Positions 34,888 through 43,233 of a stretch of 64,000 nucleotides of DNA are shown piece by piece (within the stretch, counting starts at the first letter, position 1; every line of letters starts with the position of its first letter). The notes below the pieces were generated by a model, which saw nothing but the letters and a program-made list of their open reading frames with translations, ran no database searches and had not been told where the DNA came from. The stretch comes from Ignavibacteria bacterium (GTDB taxonomy: Bacteria; Bacteroidota; Ignavibacteria; Kapaibacteriales; UBA4661). Where the stretch lies: positions 1 to 64,000 of the forward strand of contig JAAFIV010000023.1 in NCBI GenBank assembly GCA_013298775.1, given 5' to 3'. A program made the position numbers and the translations under genes.

Positions 34888-36846
34888 TTATTCCTGTAAA
34901 AAATACGTCGTCATTTTCCCGCGTCCTTTGATGTTGATTTCCCCGCGATGAAGAAACGTAAAGCCAAGATGTTGCTCCGTTTCCCCATTGCAAAGATGTG
35001 TTTTTACTGCTTCCGAAACATGCACTTTTCCGCTCTCCCCGTGAGATTCCATACGGCTTGCGATGTTTACCGTATCGCCCCACAGGTCGTAGGCGAATTT
35101 CTTTTTGCCAATCACACCCGCCACCACTGCGCCTGTGTGGATGCCGCAGCGCACATTTAAGCCGTCCAGCTTCAATTCCTGCGCAATGCTTTTTACTTCC
35201 GCTATCGCACGCAGAGCCATTCGCGCAACGCGCTCAGAATGGTCTTGAGAGCGCATCGGCAAGCCACCGACAACCATATAGGCATCGCCAATAGTTTTAA
35301 TTTTTTCCAAGCGCAATTCTTCGGCAATGGCATCGAATCGAGAAAACATTTCATCTAGCACAGCGACGAGTTCTTCAGGTTCGGTGCGGCTTGCAAGGTT
35401 GGTAAAGCCAGAGACATCAATAAATAGTACGCTGACGGAATCAAACCGCTCGGCAATCGTGGTTTCGCCTTTTTCTAAACGCTCGGCAATAGAGGCAGGT
35501 AAAATGTTCAGAAGCAAGGTTTGAACGCGGTTGCGGGCAGCTTGTAAGTCTTCGTTGTTTTCCATAAGTGCGTAATTCGCCATCGTAATTTCATCTTTTT
35601 GGTCTTCCAAAATATGCTGCTGGCGCACCACTTCTTGATTTCGCTCGTATAAACGTGTATTCAAGCGGCGTGTGTACAATATCCCCACAAGCAGGAGCAA
35701 TGTAAAAACCACGCCCACAATCATCAGCGCAATGAGTTGATTCCGTACACGCGCTTCGGCTTCGCGCTCTTTACGGAGCATTTCAATTTTTTGCTGTTGC
35801 TGCTGAAGTTCGTATTTCACGCTCATACGCTCCACTTCACGGCGACCACTTTCGCTGAAAAGCGAGTCCCGAAGAGCGATATAGCGTTCTTGATACACAG
35901 TTGCTTGTTCGTATTGCTTTAGCGCAATGTAAATGCCCGTCAGTGTTTTATAGCCTTCGGCGAAGCGGATTTTCACGCTTGTTTTCTGCGCCCGCTCCAA
36001 ACCTTGCTTTGTCGATACCAGTGCTTCTTGATATTTCCCCACCGAAGCGAGCAAACTTCCAATATCTATCAGCGTTGCAGAACTTTCGTCGTTGTCCTTT
36101 GCTTGTTCGGAAAAGTGCAGTGCTTGTTTGTAGGAGTTTAATGCCGCTTCAAAATTCCCTTTCGCTCTGTACACCGCACCAATCCTCCGCAGCGAACCCG
36201 CCGCACGGTAGCCGTCATTGGTGGCTTCGCAAATCTGCAATGCACGCTGGTACGCTGCAAGCGAGGAATCAAGCCGTTTTTCGCTTTGGTAAATTTCACC
36301 CAAACGGATATTGGCGAAATACTGCCCCTGAATATGATTGATACTTTGAAACATCACATAGCCGCGATATACGTAGGCGAGAGCTTGCGTGAGGTTCTTT
36401 TCGTAGCGATACACCTCACCAATGTTCGTCATGGAAAATGCGAGTTCCACCGTGAGACCATGCCGCTCGGCAATCTCACGTGCTTCGGTAAAACACGCCA
36501 TTGCTTTGGGATAATCACCAATATTGCGATGGACAATCCCAGTAAAATTGCGGTTCTCCGCCATTGCTTGAAAAAAATTCAACTCTTTGGCAAGCCTATA
36601 GCCTTCATTCGCATACTCAAAGGAGCGAAGTTCGTCTTTATTGCGATATTCCCAGCACAAAGCGTTCAGAACCCGCACCCGTGTTGTATCGGAGGCAGTT
36701 CGGAGGGCATTGTGCAGACTATCAATTTTATTGGCAACAGCGAAATGTTGTGCGAAAAGAAAGGAAAGAGACAGCACAGCAAACCCGCACAAAACCTTGC
36801 GCAGGAGTGTTTTTATTCCAAGCAGTATTTCCCTTTGAAGAAGCAT
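34888..36846 (-). CDS. Membrane TPR-adenylate/guanylate cyclase
   Basis: This 652-residue protein has an N-terminal signal or anchor (about 17-37), then six or so TPR units at about 45-330 (AYVYRGYVMFQSINHIQGQYFANIRLGEIY and repeats). After a coiled coil comes a transmembrane helix near 375-397 (QLIALMIVGVVFTLLLLVGILY), a second coiled coil and a class III cyclase domain at about 460-650. Metal-binding Asp residues sit in VLFIDVSGF and IKTIGDAYM; DLWGDTVNIASRME holds the transition-state Asn and Arg. Lys in EKIKTIGD and Asp in DLWGD fit ATP specificity. Periplasmic TPRs would sense a protein or peptide and control cAMP synthesis inside. It is a paralogue of 37013-38896. Confidence 0.9.
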   Translation of the reverse strand: MLLQREILLGIKTLLRKVLCGFAVLSLSFLFAQHFAVANKIDSLHNALRTASDTTRVRVLNALCWEYRNKDELRSFEYANEGYRLAKELNFFQAMAENRNFTGIVHRNIGDYPKAMACFTEAREIAERHGLTVELAFSMTNIGEVYRYEKNLTQALAYVYRGYVMFQSINHIQGQYFANIRLGEIYQSEKRLDSSLAAYQRALQICEATNDGYRAAGSLRRIGAVYRAKGNFEAALNSYKQALHFSEQAKDNDESSATLIDIGSLLASVGKYQEALVSTKQGLERAQKTSVKIRFAEGYKTLTGIYIALKQYEQATVYQERYIALRDSLFSESGRREVERMSVKYELQQQQQKIEMLRKEREAEARVRNQLIALMIVGVVFTLLLLVGILYTRRLNTRLYERNQEVVRQQHILEDQKDEITMANYALMENNEDLQAARNRVQTLLLNILPASIAERLEKGETTIAERFDSVSVLFIDVSGFTNLASRTEPEELVAVLDEMFSRFDAIAEELRLEKIKTIGDAYMVVGGLPMRSQDHSERVARMALRAIAEVKSIAQELKLDGLNVRCGIHTGAVVAGVIGKKKFAYDLWGDTVNIASRMESHGESGKVHVSEAVKTHLCNGETEQHLGFTFLHRGEINIKGRGKMTTYFLQE

Positions 36847-36863
36847 TGTAGGAGAGAAAATTA

Positions 36864-37007
36864 GTAACGAGTGAGGTATTCTCCCGTCGGGCGGCTGTTA
36901 TCACAAGTACAGTAGCCGTCTGGCGGGTACGGCGCAAGAAGTAAACCCGCCGGACGGCAGCATTCCTGCACTCTTCAGCCGCCCGACGGGAAGACCTAAG
37001 CAGTTAC
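36864..37007. mobile_element. P2 family miniature element, copy 1 (IS66-like ends)
   Basis: The ends GTAACGAGTGAGGTA and GACCTAAGCAGTTAC are imperfect inverted repeats beginning GTAA. Flanking 8-mers GAAAATTA (36856-36863) and GAACATTA (37008-37015) agree at 7 of 8. The right flank includes the TAA stop of the downstream-reading cyclase gene. Each arm is itself a hairpin of CCCGYCGGRCGGCT type. Confidence 0.8.
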
Positions 37008-37012
37008 GAACA

Positions 37013-38896
37013 TTATTCGTCATCAACCAAGAACCATGTTTTCATCATGCCTTTGCCCTTTATCTGCATTGGCTCGCGCTGCTCGAATGTCAGCCGATAC
37101 TGACGTGCTTCGTCCGAAAATTGTTGCATAAGAATGCCATACACCGCATCGGAAATATGAACGCGACCAGCCTCACCATGAGATTCCATGCGGCTTGCCG
37201 TATTGACGGTATCGCCCCAGAGGTCGTAGGAAAATTTCTTTTTGCCAATCACACCCGCCACCACTGCGCCCGTGTGAACACCGATGCGAATTTGCAACTG
37301 CGCATTAGTTGCATCGCTCAAACGCCGCACAGAATCTCGCATTTCAAGTGCCATGCGACAAATTGCCCACGCATGGTCGGCGCGTGGCGTGGGAATGCCG
37401 CCAACAATCATGTAGCAATCGCCAATCGTCTTGATTTTTTCTAAGCCGTACTTTTCTGCTAACGCATCGAAATCACTAAAAATTACATCCAACATTTCGA
37501 CCAATTCTTGCGGCGTGGTGCGGGCGGAAAGCTGCGTAAAACCTACGATGTCGGCAAAAAGAACCGTAACATTATCGAAGCTATCGGCAATGGTCTTTTC
37601 GCCCTGCTTGAGGCGCGTTGCTATTGCTTTTGGCAGGACGTTTAGCAGCAAACGCTCGGATTCATCGTGCATCTGGACAATGGTCATATTACGCTCTTCC
37701 AAAACCGCATTCGCAATTTCAATACTTGATGCTTGCTCGTCCAGAATCTCCATTTGGCGATGGATTTCGGCGTTTGCTGCCGCGAGTTCTTTGTTTTTCA
37801 ATCGTTCAATTTCCGCATCGCGCTCAGATTTTTCCGTTGCCGCGCTTGTTTGCAAGGTGCGAAGCCGTGTTGCGGTCTCATTACTCAGCACTTCTTCTTT
37901 GATGGCATGAAATTTTTTGAAATGCTCGAAGGCTTTTTCCACCTGCCCTGCACGCTCGAAGGATTCTGAAAGTGCGTGATGAATTTCATAAATTTTTGGC
38001 TTTACACCAATTTCTTCTGCGTACTCTAATGCCGTAAGCAAGTGTGTATGCGCCTTTGCGAACTCTCGCTGCGTAGCATAAACAATACCGAGATGAAGTA
38101 AACTCGTAATTTCGCTTGCACGATTTTTCACCGCACGGCGCAGAGACAGGCTTTCTTCATGGCATTTTTCTGCTTCAGCAATATTCCCGAGTTTGAAATA
38201 CACAAGTCCCATATCGTTCAGAGAACGCGCCTCACCAAGCGCATTGCCCGACGAGCGGTGCATTTCCAGTGCTTTGCGGCTATATTCCAAGGATTCTTCA
38301 TTATTGCCCATGGCTTCTAAGGCAAGCGCGAGACCATTCATCACGCGGGCTTGCCCAATGATACTGCCAATATGCTCAAAGGCGCGTAACGACTTGTCAA
38401 AATACACAACCGACTGGTCAATATCGCCCATACTTTGGTGAATTCCGCCCATGATATTCCAGCCCCAGCCCGAAAACTCATCTTGCTCATGCTCAAGAAC
38501 CTTGATTCCTGCAAAAGCGTGTGTGAGGGCGAGGTCGAAACTGCCTGTGGACCAGTGCAATGCTGCCATTGCCATACGTGTACGAGCCGCAGAAACACTA
38601 TCGCCGACCTTTTCGGCAAGATACATCCCTTTTACTTGGTAGGTGAGCGCAGTATCGTAGTCGGAAAGCATGTAGTAGCCAAATCCTAAGCTCAAATATG
38701 CCCCAATCATGCCACTTTCAAAGTTGAGTTTTTCCGCGAAAGCTAAGGATTCATGCGCGATACGAATTGCTTCAGGTGTATTAACAAAACGGTATAAAAA
38801 TGCAATACGATTCAAAAGGTCAATGCGCTGGTGTTCGTCATGCGTGATGTCAAGCTGCTTGCGAAGCTCGTGTACGTCTTGTTCTACGTGGCTCAT
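37013..38896 (-). CDS. Cytoplasmic TPR-adenylate/guanylate cyclase
   Basis: The 627-residue protein lacks signal peptide and membrane helix. Residues 1-340 form TPR repeats (for example ARMAMAALHWSTGSFDLALTHAFAGIKVLEHE), then a coiled coil at about 345-415, then a class III cyclase domain at about 430-625 with VTVLFADIVGFTQLSARTTPQEL, EKIKTIGDCYMIVGG and DLWGDTVNTASRMES. The two metal Asp residues and the Asn/Arg pair are present. It aligns along its C-terminal half with the cyclase at 34888-36846, so the pair is a tandem duplication whose sensor halves diverged, one soluble and one membrane-bound. Its stop codon sits within the target duplication of a P2 element. Confidence 0.9.
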   Translation of the reverse strand: MSHVEQDVHELRKQLDITHDEHQRIDLLNRIAFLYRFVNTPEAIRIAHESLAFAEKLNFESGMIGAYLSLGFGYYMLSDYDTALTYQVKGMYLAEKVGDSVSAARTRMAMAALHWSTGSFDLALTHAFAGIKVLEHEQDEFSGWGWNIMGGIHQSMGDIDQSVVYFDKSLRAFEHIGSIIGQARVMNGLALALEAMGNNEESLEYSRKALEMHRSSGNALGEARSLNDMGLVYFKLGNIAEAEKCHEESLSLRRAVKNRASEITSLLHLGIVYATQREFAKAHTHLLTALEYAEEIGVKPKIYEIHHALSESFERAGQVEKAFEHFKKFHAIKEEVLSNETATRLRTLQTSAATEKSERDAEIERLKNKELAAANAEIHRQMEILDEQASSIEIANAVLEERNMTIVQMHDESERLLLNVLPKAIATRLKQGEKTIADSFDNVTVLFADIVGFTQLSARTTPQELVEMLDVIFSDFDALAEKYGLEKIKTIGDCYMIVGGIPTPRADHAWAICRMALEMRDSVRRLSDATNAQLQIRIGVHTGAVVAGVIGKKKFSYDLWGDTVNTASRMESHGEAGRVHISDAVYGILMQQFSDEARQYRLTFEQREPMQIKGKGMMKTWFLVDDE

Positions 38897-39027
38897 ACGA
38901 CAGATTTGGTAGGAAAATGCTTTGGTAAAATTGCTACCAGAGAGGCAAGTAAATTAGCCAAAGTCTGCAGCAAATCAAACAAAGAAATGGGAACGCGCAG
39001 AAAATGGAACGCATTCCCCCAGAAACG

Positions 39028-39060
39028 CAAAAAGCCCGTTGCAATGCGTCGCAACGAGCT
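39028..39060 (-). terminator. Rho-independent terminator, probably of the DinB-MarR unit
   Basis: On the minus strand AGCTCGTTGC (39060-39051) pairs with GCAACGGGCT (39042-39033) with one wobble, followed by a run of T. A P1 element lies between it and the MarR stop codon. Nothing else is seen in the gap 38897-39271. Confidence 0.7.
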
Positions 39061-39074
39061 TGTAAGCAATTGTG

Positions 39075-39227
39075 CCATGTACACGACCAAACCTTTCTGA
39101 GAAGCTGGTAAAATCAGGCTTCGGTGGCTTGAGACTTCTTGTCTGTATTCATCGCCTGAATCCCTCACCAATACTTGCAGACAAGAATGTCTGTGCCACG
39201 ATGAAGAAAGTTTTGTCCTGTACAGAG
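39075..39227. mobile_element. P1 family miniature element, copy E
   Basis: The left end CCATGTACACGACCAAAC and right end GTTTTGTCCTGTACAGAG are degenerate inverted copies of the 18-bp P1 terminus, with the usual core arms between them (GTGGCTTGAGACTTCTTGTC; AGACAAGAATGTCTGTGCCA). Flanking sequences CAATTGTGC and GAATTCTGC agree at 7 of 9, a possible decayed duplication. Confidence 0.78.
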
Positions 39228-39271
39228 GAATTCTGCACTTCATTCCTCACACTTCAGATTTTATCTTTTCC

Positions 39272-39751
39272 TCAAGCAGTTTCCTCCCGCAAGAGCTTCA
39301 GCAACGCCCGCGCAAAAGCGGGAGCTTGTGGACCGAGAAGGTCAAAAAATGTGTCATCAGCAGATTCTACGCGCTTTACAGCTTTCTTGACCAAGAGTTT
39401 TCCTTCTTTGGTAAGCTCTACTTTTTTTGCACGTGTATCGGTTTCATGCTCCAAACGCCTCACCAATGCTTTCTCTTCCAACGACCGAACGAGTGTGGAC
39501 ATCATCATTTTATCAATTTTAGCATGATTGGCAATATCTGTTTGTGTGGCAGACGCACCAGAGCGCGTCAGCCACGCCGTTGCAGCAAGCACGACAAACT
39601 GCCCATGCGTGAGGTGAAGGTCGCTGAGAGCCGCATTGATACGGCGTTGCCAGAGCATCGAAACTTGCCACATCAAAAAGCCCGTGCTTTCTTCAGGCTC
39701 TTTGAAGCTAAAGCCGTCGGAGTTTGATGTTTGCTTGCGTTGAGAGGGCAT
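39272..39751 (-). CDS. MarR family transcriptional regulator
   Basis: The 159-residue regulator has the standard MarR order: dimerisation helix (TGFLMWQVSMLWQRRINAALSDLHLTHGQFVVLAATAWL), helix-turn-helix (ATQTDIANHAKIDKMMMSTLVRSLEEKALVRR), a wing (EHETDTRAKKVELTKEGKLLV) and a C-terminal helix. I chose the ATG at 39751 (MPSQRKQ), 35 bases after the stop of the DinB gene. The ATG at 39790 would overlap it. The two are probably co-transcribed, with the upstream AT-rich repeats at 40364-40415 as a candidate operator. MarR-DinB pairs commonly respond to small-molecule stress; the ligand here is unknown. Confidence 0.88.
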   Translation of the reverse strand: MPSQRKQTSNSDGFSFKEPEESTGFLMWQVSMLWQRRINAALSDLHLTHGQFVVLAATAWLTRSGASATQTDIANHAKIDKMMMSTLVRSLEEKALVRRLEHETDTRAKKVELTKEGKLLVKKAVKRVESADDTFFDLLGPQAPAFARALLKLLREETA

Positions 39752-39786
39752 ACTTTTGAGAAAAAAAATAAAAAAACGTTCTAAAA

Positions 39787-40335
39787 TCACGCAATCCCAT
39801 TCGCCGTCAAGTACGCATCAATACGTGCTTTCTGGTGCTGATGATGCTTAAAGTGCATTGCCAAAATATGATACCAATCCTTCGCGCCCAAAAAGCCAAA
39901 ACGCGGATGGGGCGTTTTTCCCGTACCCTTCCCTGCCTTCGCAGCCTCATCAATACTTGCGGCGAGGCGTTCCATCATCGCCTCAACTTCCGTAAACATT
40001 GCCTCAATTTGCGCATGGCTTTCTGGCTGCGGAGGCGTATATTGCGGCGACGGTGGCACTTTTATTGGGTCGGGCGGCATTTCGCCTTTGGCAAGCATTT
40101 CGAGAGCAAAAGGATTGGTTTCGCCTGCGCTGTTTTCCTCCGATTGCAAGCACACTTCTACTTGCTTCCCATGAAAACGCAACGCTGAACCCAAAATATG
40201 CAAATACACCTGCCCGATTGACCACGAATCAGCATCTGGCTGGGCAATGAGTTGAGCATTAGAATAGCCCGTCAGTGCTTGCTTCCAAGCGGAAGAGGTT
40301 GTGCGAAATTGTCCGGAAATTTCTTGTGTTGTCAT
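39787..40335 (-). CDS. DinB family metal-dependent protein
   Basis: The 182-residue protein is a four-helix-bundle DinB/YfiT-like protein. The three-His metal site can be read from GQVYLHILGSALR (His 46) and the C-terminal AMHFKHHQHQKARI. The N-terminal SWSIGQVYLHILGSAL corresponds to the family's SxxxHxxHL pattern. DinB proteins include thiol transferases (bacillithiol, mycothiol) and proteins of unknown role. The gene leads an operon with a MarR regulator. An extended proline-rich loop (KVPPSPQYTPPQPES) separates helices 2 and 3. Confidence 0.85.
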   Translation of the reverse strand: MTTQEISGQFRTTSSAWKQALTGYSNAQLIAQPDADSWSIGQVYLHILGSALRFHGKQVEVCLQSEENSAGETNPFALEMLAKGEMPPDPIKVPPSPQYTPPQPESHAQIEAMFTEVEAMMERLAASIDEAAKAGKGTGKTPHPRFGFLGAKDWYHILAMHFKHHQHQKARIDAYLTANGIA

Positions 40336-40363
40336 AACGTACCGTCAGAATAGTAGTGATGTA

Positions 40364-40415
40364 GATAGTAATCTATTTTATAGTAAATATCAATATAGTA
40401 AATATAACTACTATC
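40364..40415 (-). promoter_or_regulatory. Candidate MarR operator upstream of the DinB gene
   Basis: An inverted pair GATAGTA (40364-40370) and TACTATC (40409-40415) surrounds two direct copies of TATAGTAAATAT (40379-40390 and 40394-40405). The location, 29-80 bases before the DinB start, fits an operator for the co-transcribed MarR protein. Confidence 0.45.
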
Positions 40416-40548
40416 TGCAAAATATTTTCTCCATTGAATTCAAATTTCGATAAAAACATCAAAAAAACTTTTAATTCATGCTGCTTCTGCCGAGGTACGG
40501 TACCACCTTTGCTGTGGCAGCACATTCATATTTTTTATTTTTTTAACC

Positions 40549-41163
40549 ATGAAGACTTTTCAAAATACTCTTCAACGCCGCATGATTACGTGCGCGGCAA
40601 TGATTCTTTGCTACTTCGCTTCTTCCGAACATCATCTCTTGTTTGCGCAGCAACAAACCTTTCCCAAAAACTGGACAGGCGGCGGGAAAGGCTATGAAAT
40701 CTCGCTGGATGCACAAAATAAGCGCACAGGAAAAGCGGGTGTCAGTATTAAATTTACGGGAAAAGAAGTTGAGCAAAACGCCTTCGGTACTATCACGCAG
40801 GGCATTGCTGCCGATATGTATCACGGTAAGCGTGTTCGCCTGACGGGCTACATCAAAACCGCCGATGCCGATAAAGCCTCGCTCTGGATGCGTGTTGATG
40901 GAAAAGATGAAAAAGCCAGAAGTCTTGCTTTCGATAATATGCAAAACGGACGCGAAGTAAAAGGTACGCAAGAATGGCGTAAATGCGAGGTTGTGCTGGA
41001 TGTCAGCGATGAAGCAAAAGCGGTGTATTTCGGTAGCTTGCTCTCTGGCAAAGGTCAGATGTGGGTGGATGATTTGCAGCTTGAATTCGTTGGAAAAGAT
41101 GTGCCAGTTACAGATATGGTTATGCTGCCCAAAGAGCCGAAAAATCTTGGGTTTGAGGAGTAA
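40549..41163 (+). CDS. Secreted jelly-roll (carbohydrate-binding-like) protein
   Basis: The 204-residue protein has a signal peptide (about 1-34, ending EHHLLFAQ). One beta-sandwich domain follows with the wording GVSIKFTGKEVEQNAFGTITQGIAADMYHGKRVRLTGYIKT, LWMRVDGKDEKARSLAFDNMQN and VVLDVSDEAKAVYFGSLLSGKGQMWVDDLQLEFV. This pattern recurs in many bacterial proteins, some annotated as carbohydrate-binding or attached to regulators. The ligand is unknown. It stands alone, followed by a P2 element. Confidence 0.75.
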   Translation: MKTFQNTLQRRMITCAAMILCYFASSEHHLLFAQQQTFPKNWTGGGKGYEISLDAQNKRTGKAGVSIKFTGKEVEQNAFGTITQGIAADMYHGKRVRLTGYIKTADADKASLWMRVDGKDEKARSLAFDNMQNGREVKGTQEWRKCEVVLDVSDEAKAVYFGSLLSGKGQMWVDDLQLEFVGKDVPVTDMVMLPKEPKNLGFEE

Positions 41164-41212
41164 CACTCAGAGGATTCTTCAGATTTTCATTTTGCCCCAA
41201 CAACGATATTTT

Positions 41213-41379
41213 GTAACTGGTCAGGTATTCCCCCCGTCGGGCGGCTGTTATCACAGATACAGTAGCCGTCCGGCGGGTGTACACGGGACGCTTTTATTGA
41301 GTACGCGCCCAAGAACCCGCCGGACGGCTACTGCGCTTGTGATAACAGCCGCCCGACGAGATAGTACCTGACCAGTTAC
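41213..41379. mobile_element. P2 family miniature element, copy 2 (best preserved)
   Basis: The 15-bp ends GTAACTGGTCAGGTA (41213-41227) and TACCTGACCAGTTAC (41365-41379) are exact complements. An 8-bp duplication GATATTTT flanks it (41205-41212 and 41380-41387). GTAA ends and 8-bp duplications are IS66-family traits. The 167-bp body holds GC-rich hairpins and no gene. The gap 41164-41511 contains this element and the terminator-like hairpin after it. Confidence 0.9.
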
Positions 41380-41437
41380 GATATTTTTTATTGGCTACTC
41401 CATATTTTTCCCGTAACTTACAACGATTAAAAACACG

Positions 41438-41475
41438 AAAGGCGTTGCTCTACATTGAGGTAACGCCTTTTTTTG
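41438..41475 (+). terminator. Terminator-like hairpin before the WG-repeat gene
   Basis: AAAGGCGTT (41438-41446) pairs with AACGCCTTT (41462-41470), and the T-run extends to 41475. It ends 36 bases before the next start codon. It may end the upstream transcript or act as a leader hairpin. Confidence 0.6.
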
Positions 41476-41511
41476 TTCAATTTTTTCAACTTTTTTATGG
41501 AGTTTTTTGTA

Positions 41512-43233
41512 ATGAACACATTCCTGAATGCTGCTCGTTGTGGGGTGGCGAAAAGACTGGGCTTGCTGGCACTTGCTGTTGGTGTAGTCTGTGGTACGCC
41601 AGATTCTGCCTTTGCGCAAGGCAAAGTCTTCGAGAAGGGCGGAAAATGGGGGCTGATGAATGCCGCCGACAACACCCTTCTCGCCGAACCGAAGTACGAT
41701 GAAATGGGCGGTCTGGACAACGGATGGCTTAAAATCAAGCTCGGTGGCAAGTATGGTTTGATGAATCCTGTGGGGAAAGAAATTATTACCCCAAAATTTG
41801 GGTCGCTTGACCTAAAGAAACTGCAAAATGACAACTTTTTGGTGATTGGTGATGGCAAAAGTGGCGTGGTTTCTACCGCCGACGGCAAAGAGATTATCCC
41901 TGCCAAATACGATGCGATTGACCTCTACGCAAATGGAAAATATGAAATCAAATTGGCTGGAAAGTCAGGAATTACCGATGGTGCGGGCAAAGAACTCATT
42001 GCGCCAAAGTACGACGAAATCCAAATGGGTCAAGACGGACGCGCGTTTGTGAAACTTGCAGGAAAGACGGGCATTCTGGATGATAAAGGCAAGGAAATTA
42101 TCGCACCAAAATACGAAACCGTTGAAATGCAAAAAAGCGGTCGTGCGAAAGTAACCGAAGGCGGGAAAATCGGCTATTTGAACGAAGCGGGCAAAGAAAT
42201 TATTCCGCCAAAATTCGATGCCGTAAAGTTTTTCACCAATGGTCGCGCGGAGGTGAAACTCGGCACCAAAACTGGCTATTTCACCACCGACGGCAAGCAA
42301 ATTGTTCCAGCAGAATTCGACGAAGTGAAGTTTGTGGCAAACGACCGCGTTGAAGTGAAAAATGGCGGTAAAGTTGGTTTTTACGACGTGCAAGGAAATC
42401 TGCTTATCCCCTGCAAGTACGATGGAATCTTGTTCGCGCTAGATGGTCGTGCGCAAGTGAAGTCGGGCGGGAAGTTTGGTGCGGTCTGTCCGAATGGTGC
42501 GGGCAAGGAATACAAAGAATATCTTGCGCCAAAATACGACGATGTAAAAATGATGAAAATGCTTGCAATGGCAGTATTGGCGGGCAAAGCAAGCTATTTC
42601 ACCACCGAAGGTACGGAATATACCGCGTTCGATGAACCTGCACAAGGCGCACCAATGCTCTATCGCGTGAAACGTGGCGGAAAAACTGGCTTCTTGGACG
42701 CAAATGCAAAAGAGCTTGTGCCATGCCAATACGATTCCTTGCAAGCCTTTTCCGAAAACGTTGCACTTGCTCAGAATGCTGGAAAATGGGGCTTCGTGGG
42801 CGCAGATGGCAAAGAAAAAACTGCTCCCAAATATGATGCTGGAGAGGCGATAAAAGGCGGCGTTGCACGTGTGCAAGCGGGCGGAAAATGGGGCTTGGTC
42901 GGCAAAGACGGTGTGGAAATTCTTGCGCCGAAATACGATTCTGTAAAAACCTTTGCAGAGAACGTCCTTCCCGCCAAACTCGGCACCACGTGGGGCTTTG
43001 TGGCACTTGACGGCAAAGAACTCGTTGCCCCGAAATATGATGCCGCAGACCTCATGAGCGAAGGTTTGGCGCGGGTTTCATTGGCAGGAAAAGTTGGCTT
43101 TGTGGATGCGACGGGCAAAGAAGCGATTGCGCCGCAATTCGACGAAGCAGAAGCATTCAAAAATGGCGTTTCCAACGTGAAACTTTCTGGAAAAGCGATG
43201 ATTATTGACAAAACTGGAAAGGAGAAAAAATAA
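41512..43233 (+). CDS. Secreted WG-repeat protein
   Basis: The 573-residue protein has a signal peptide (MNTFLNAARCGVAKRLGLLALAVGVV, cleavage near SAFAQ). The mature part is made of about 20 beta-repeats of roughly 24 residues with the pattern GGKWGLMNAADNTLLAEPKYD, the WG (KWG) repeat. The repeats are even and in frame, without a second domain. WG-repeat proteins form beta-propeller-like or solenoid surfaces, and their ligands are generally unknown. The ATG at 41512 gives the best leader; one at 41473 would add hydrophobic codons. Its stop TAA overlaps the start of the next gene (TAATG), a sign of translational coupling. Confidence 0.9.
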   Translation: MNTFLNAARCGVAKRLGLLALAVGVVCGTPDSAFAQGKVFEKGGKWGLMNAADNTLLAEPKYDEMGGLDNGWLKIKLGGKYGLMNPVGKEIITPKFGSLDLKKLQNDNFLVIGDGKSGVVSTADGKEIIPAKYDAIDLYANGKYEIKLAGKSGITDGAGKELIAPKYDEIQMGQDGRAFVKLAGKTGILDDKGKEIIAPKYETVEMQKSGRAKVTEGGKIGYLNEAGKEIIPPKFDAVKFFTNGRAEVKLGTKTGYFTTDGKQIVPAEFDEVKFVANDRVEVKNGGKVGFYDVQGNLLIPCKYDGILFALDGRAQVKSGGKFGAVCPNGAGKEYKEYLAPKYDDVKMMKMLAMAVLAGKASYFTTEGTEYTAFDEPAQGAPMLYRVKRGGKTGFLDANAKELVPCQYDSLQAFSENVALAQNAGKWGFVGADGKEKTAPKYDAGEAIKGGVARVQAGGKWGLVGKDGVEILAPKYDSVKTFAENVLPAKLGTTWGFVALDGKELVAPKYDAADLMSEGLARVSLAGKVGFVDATGKEAIAPQFDEAEAFKNGVSNVKLSGKAMIIDKTGKEKK

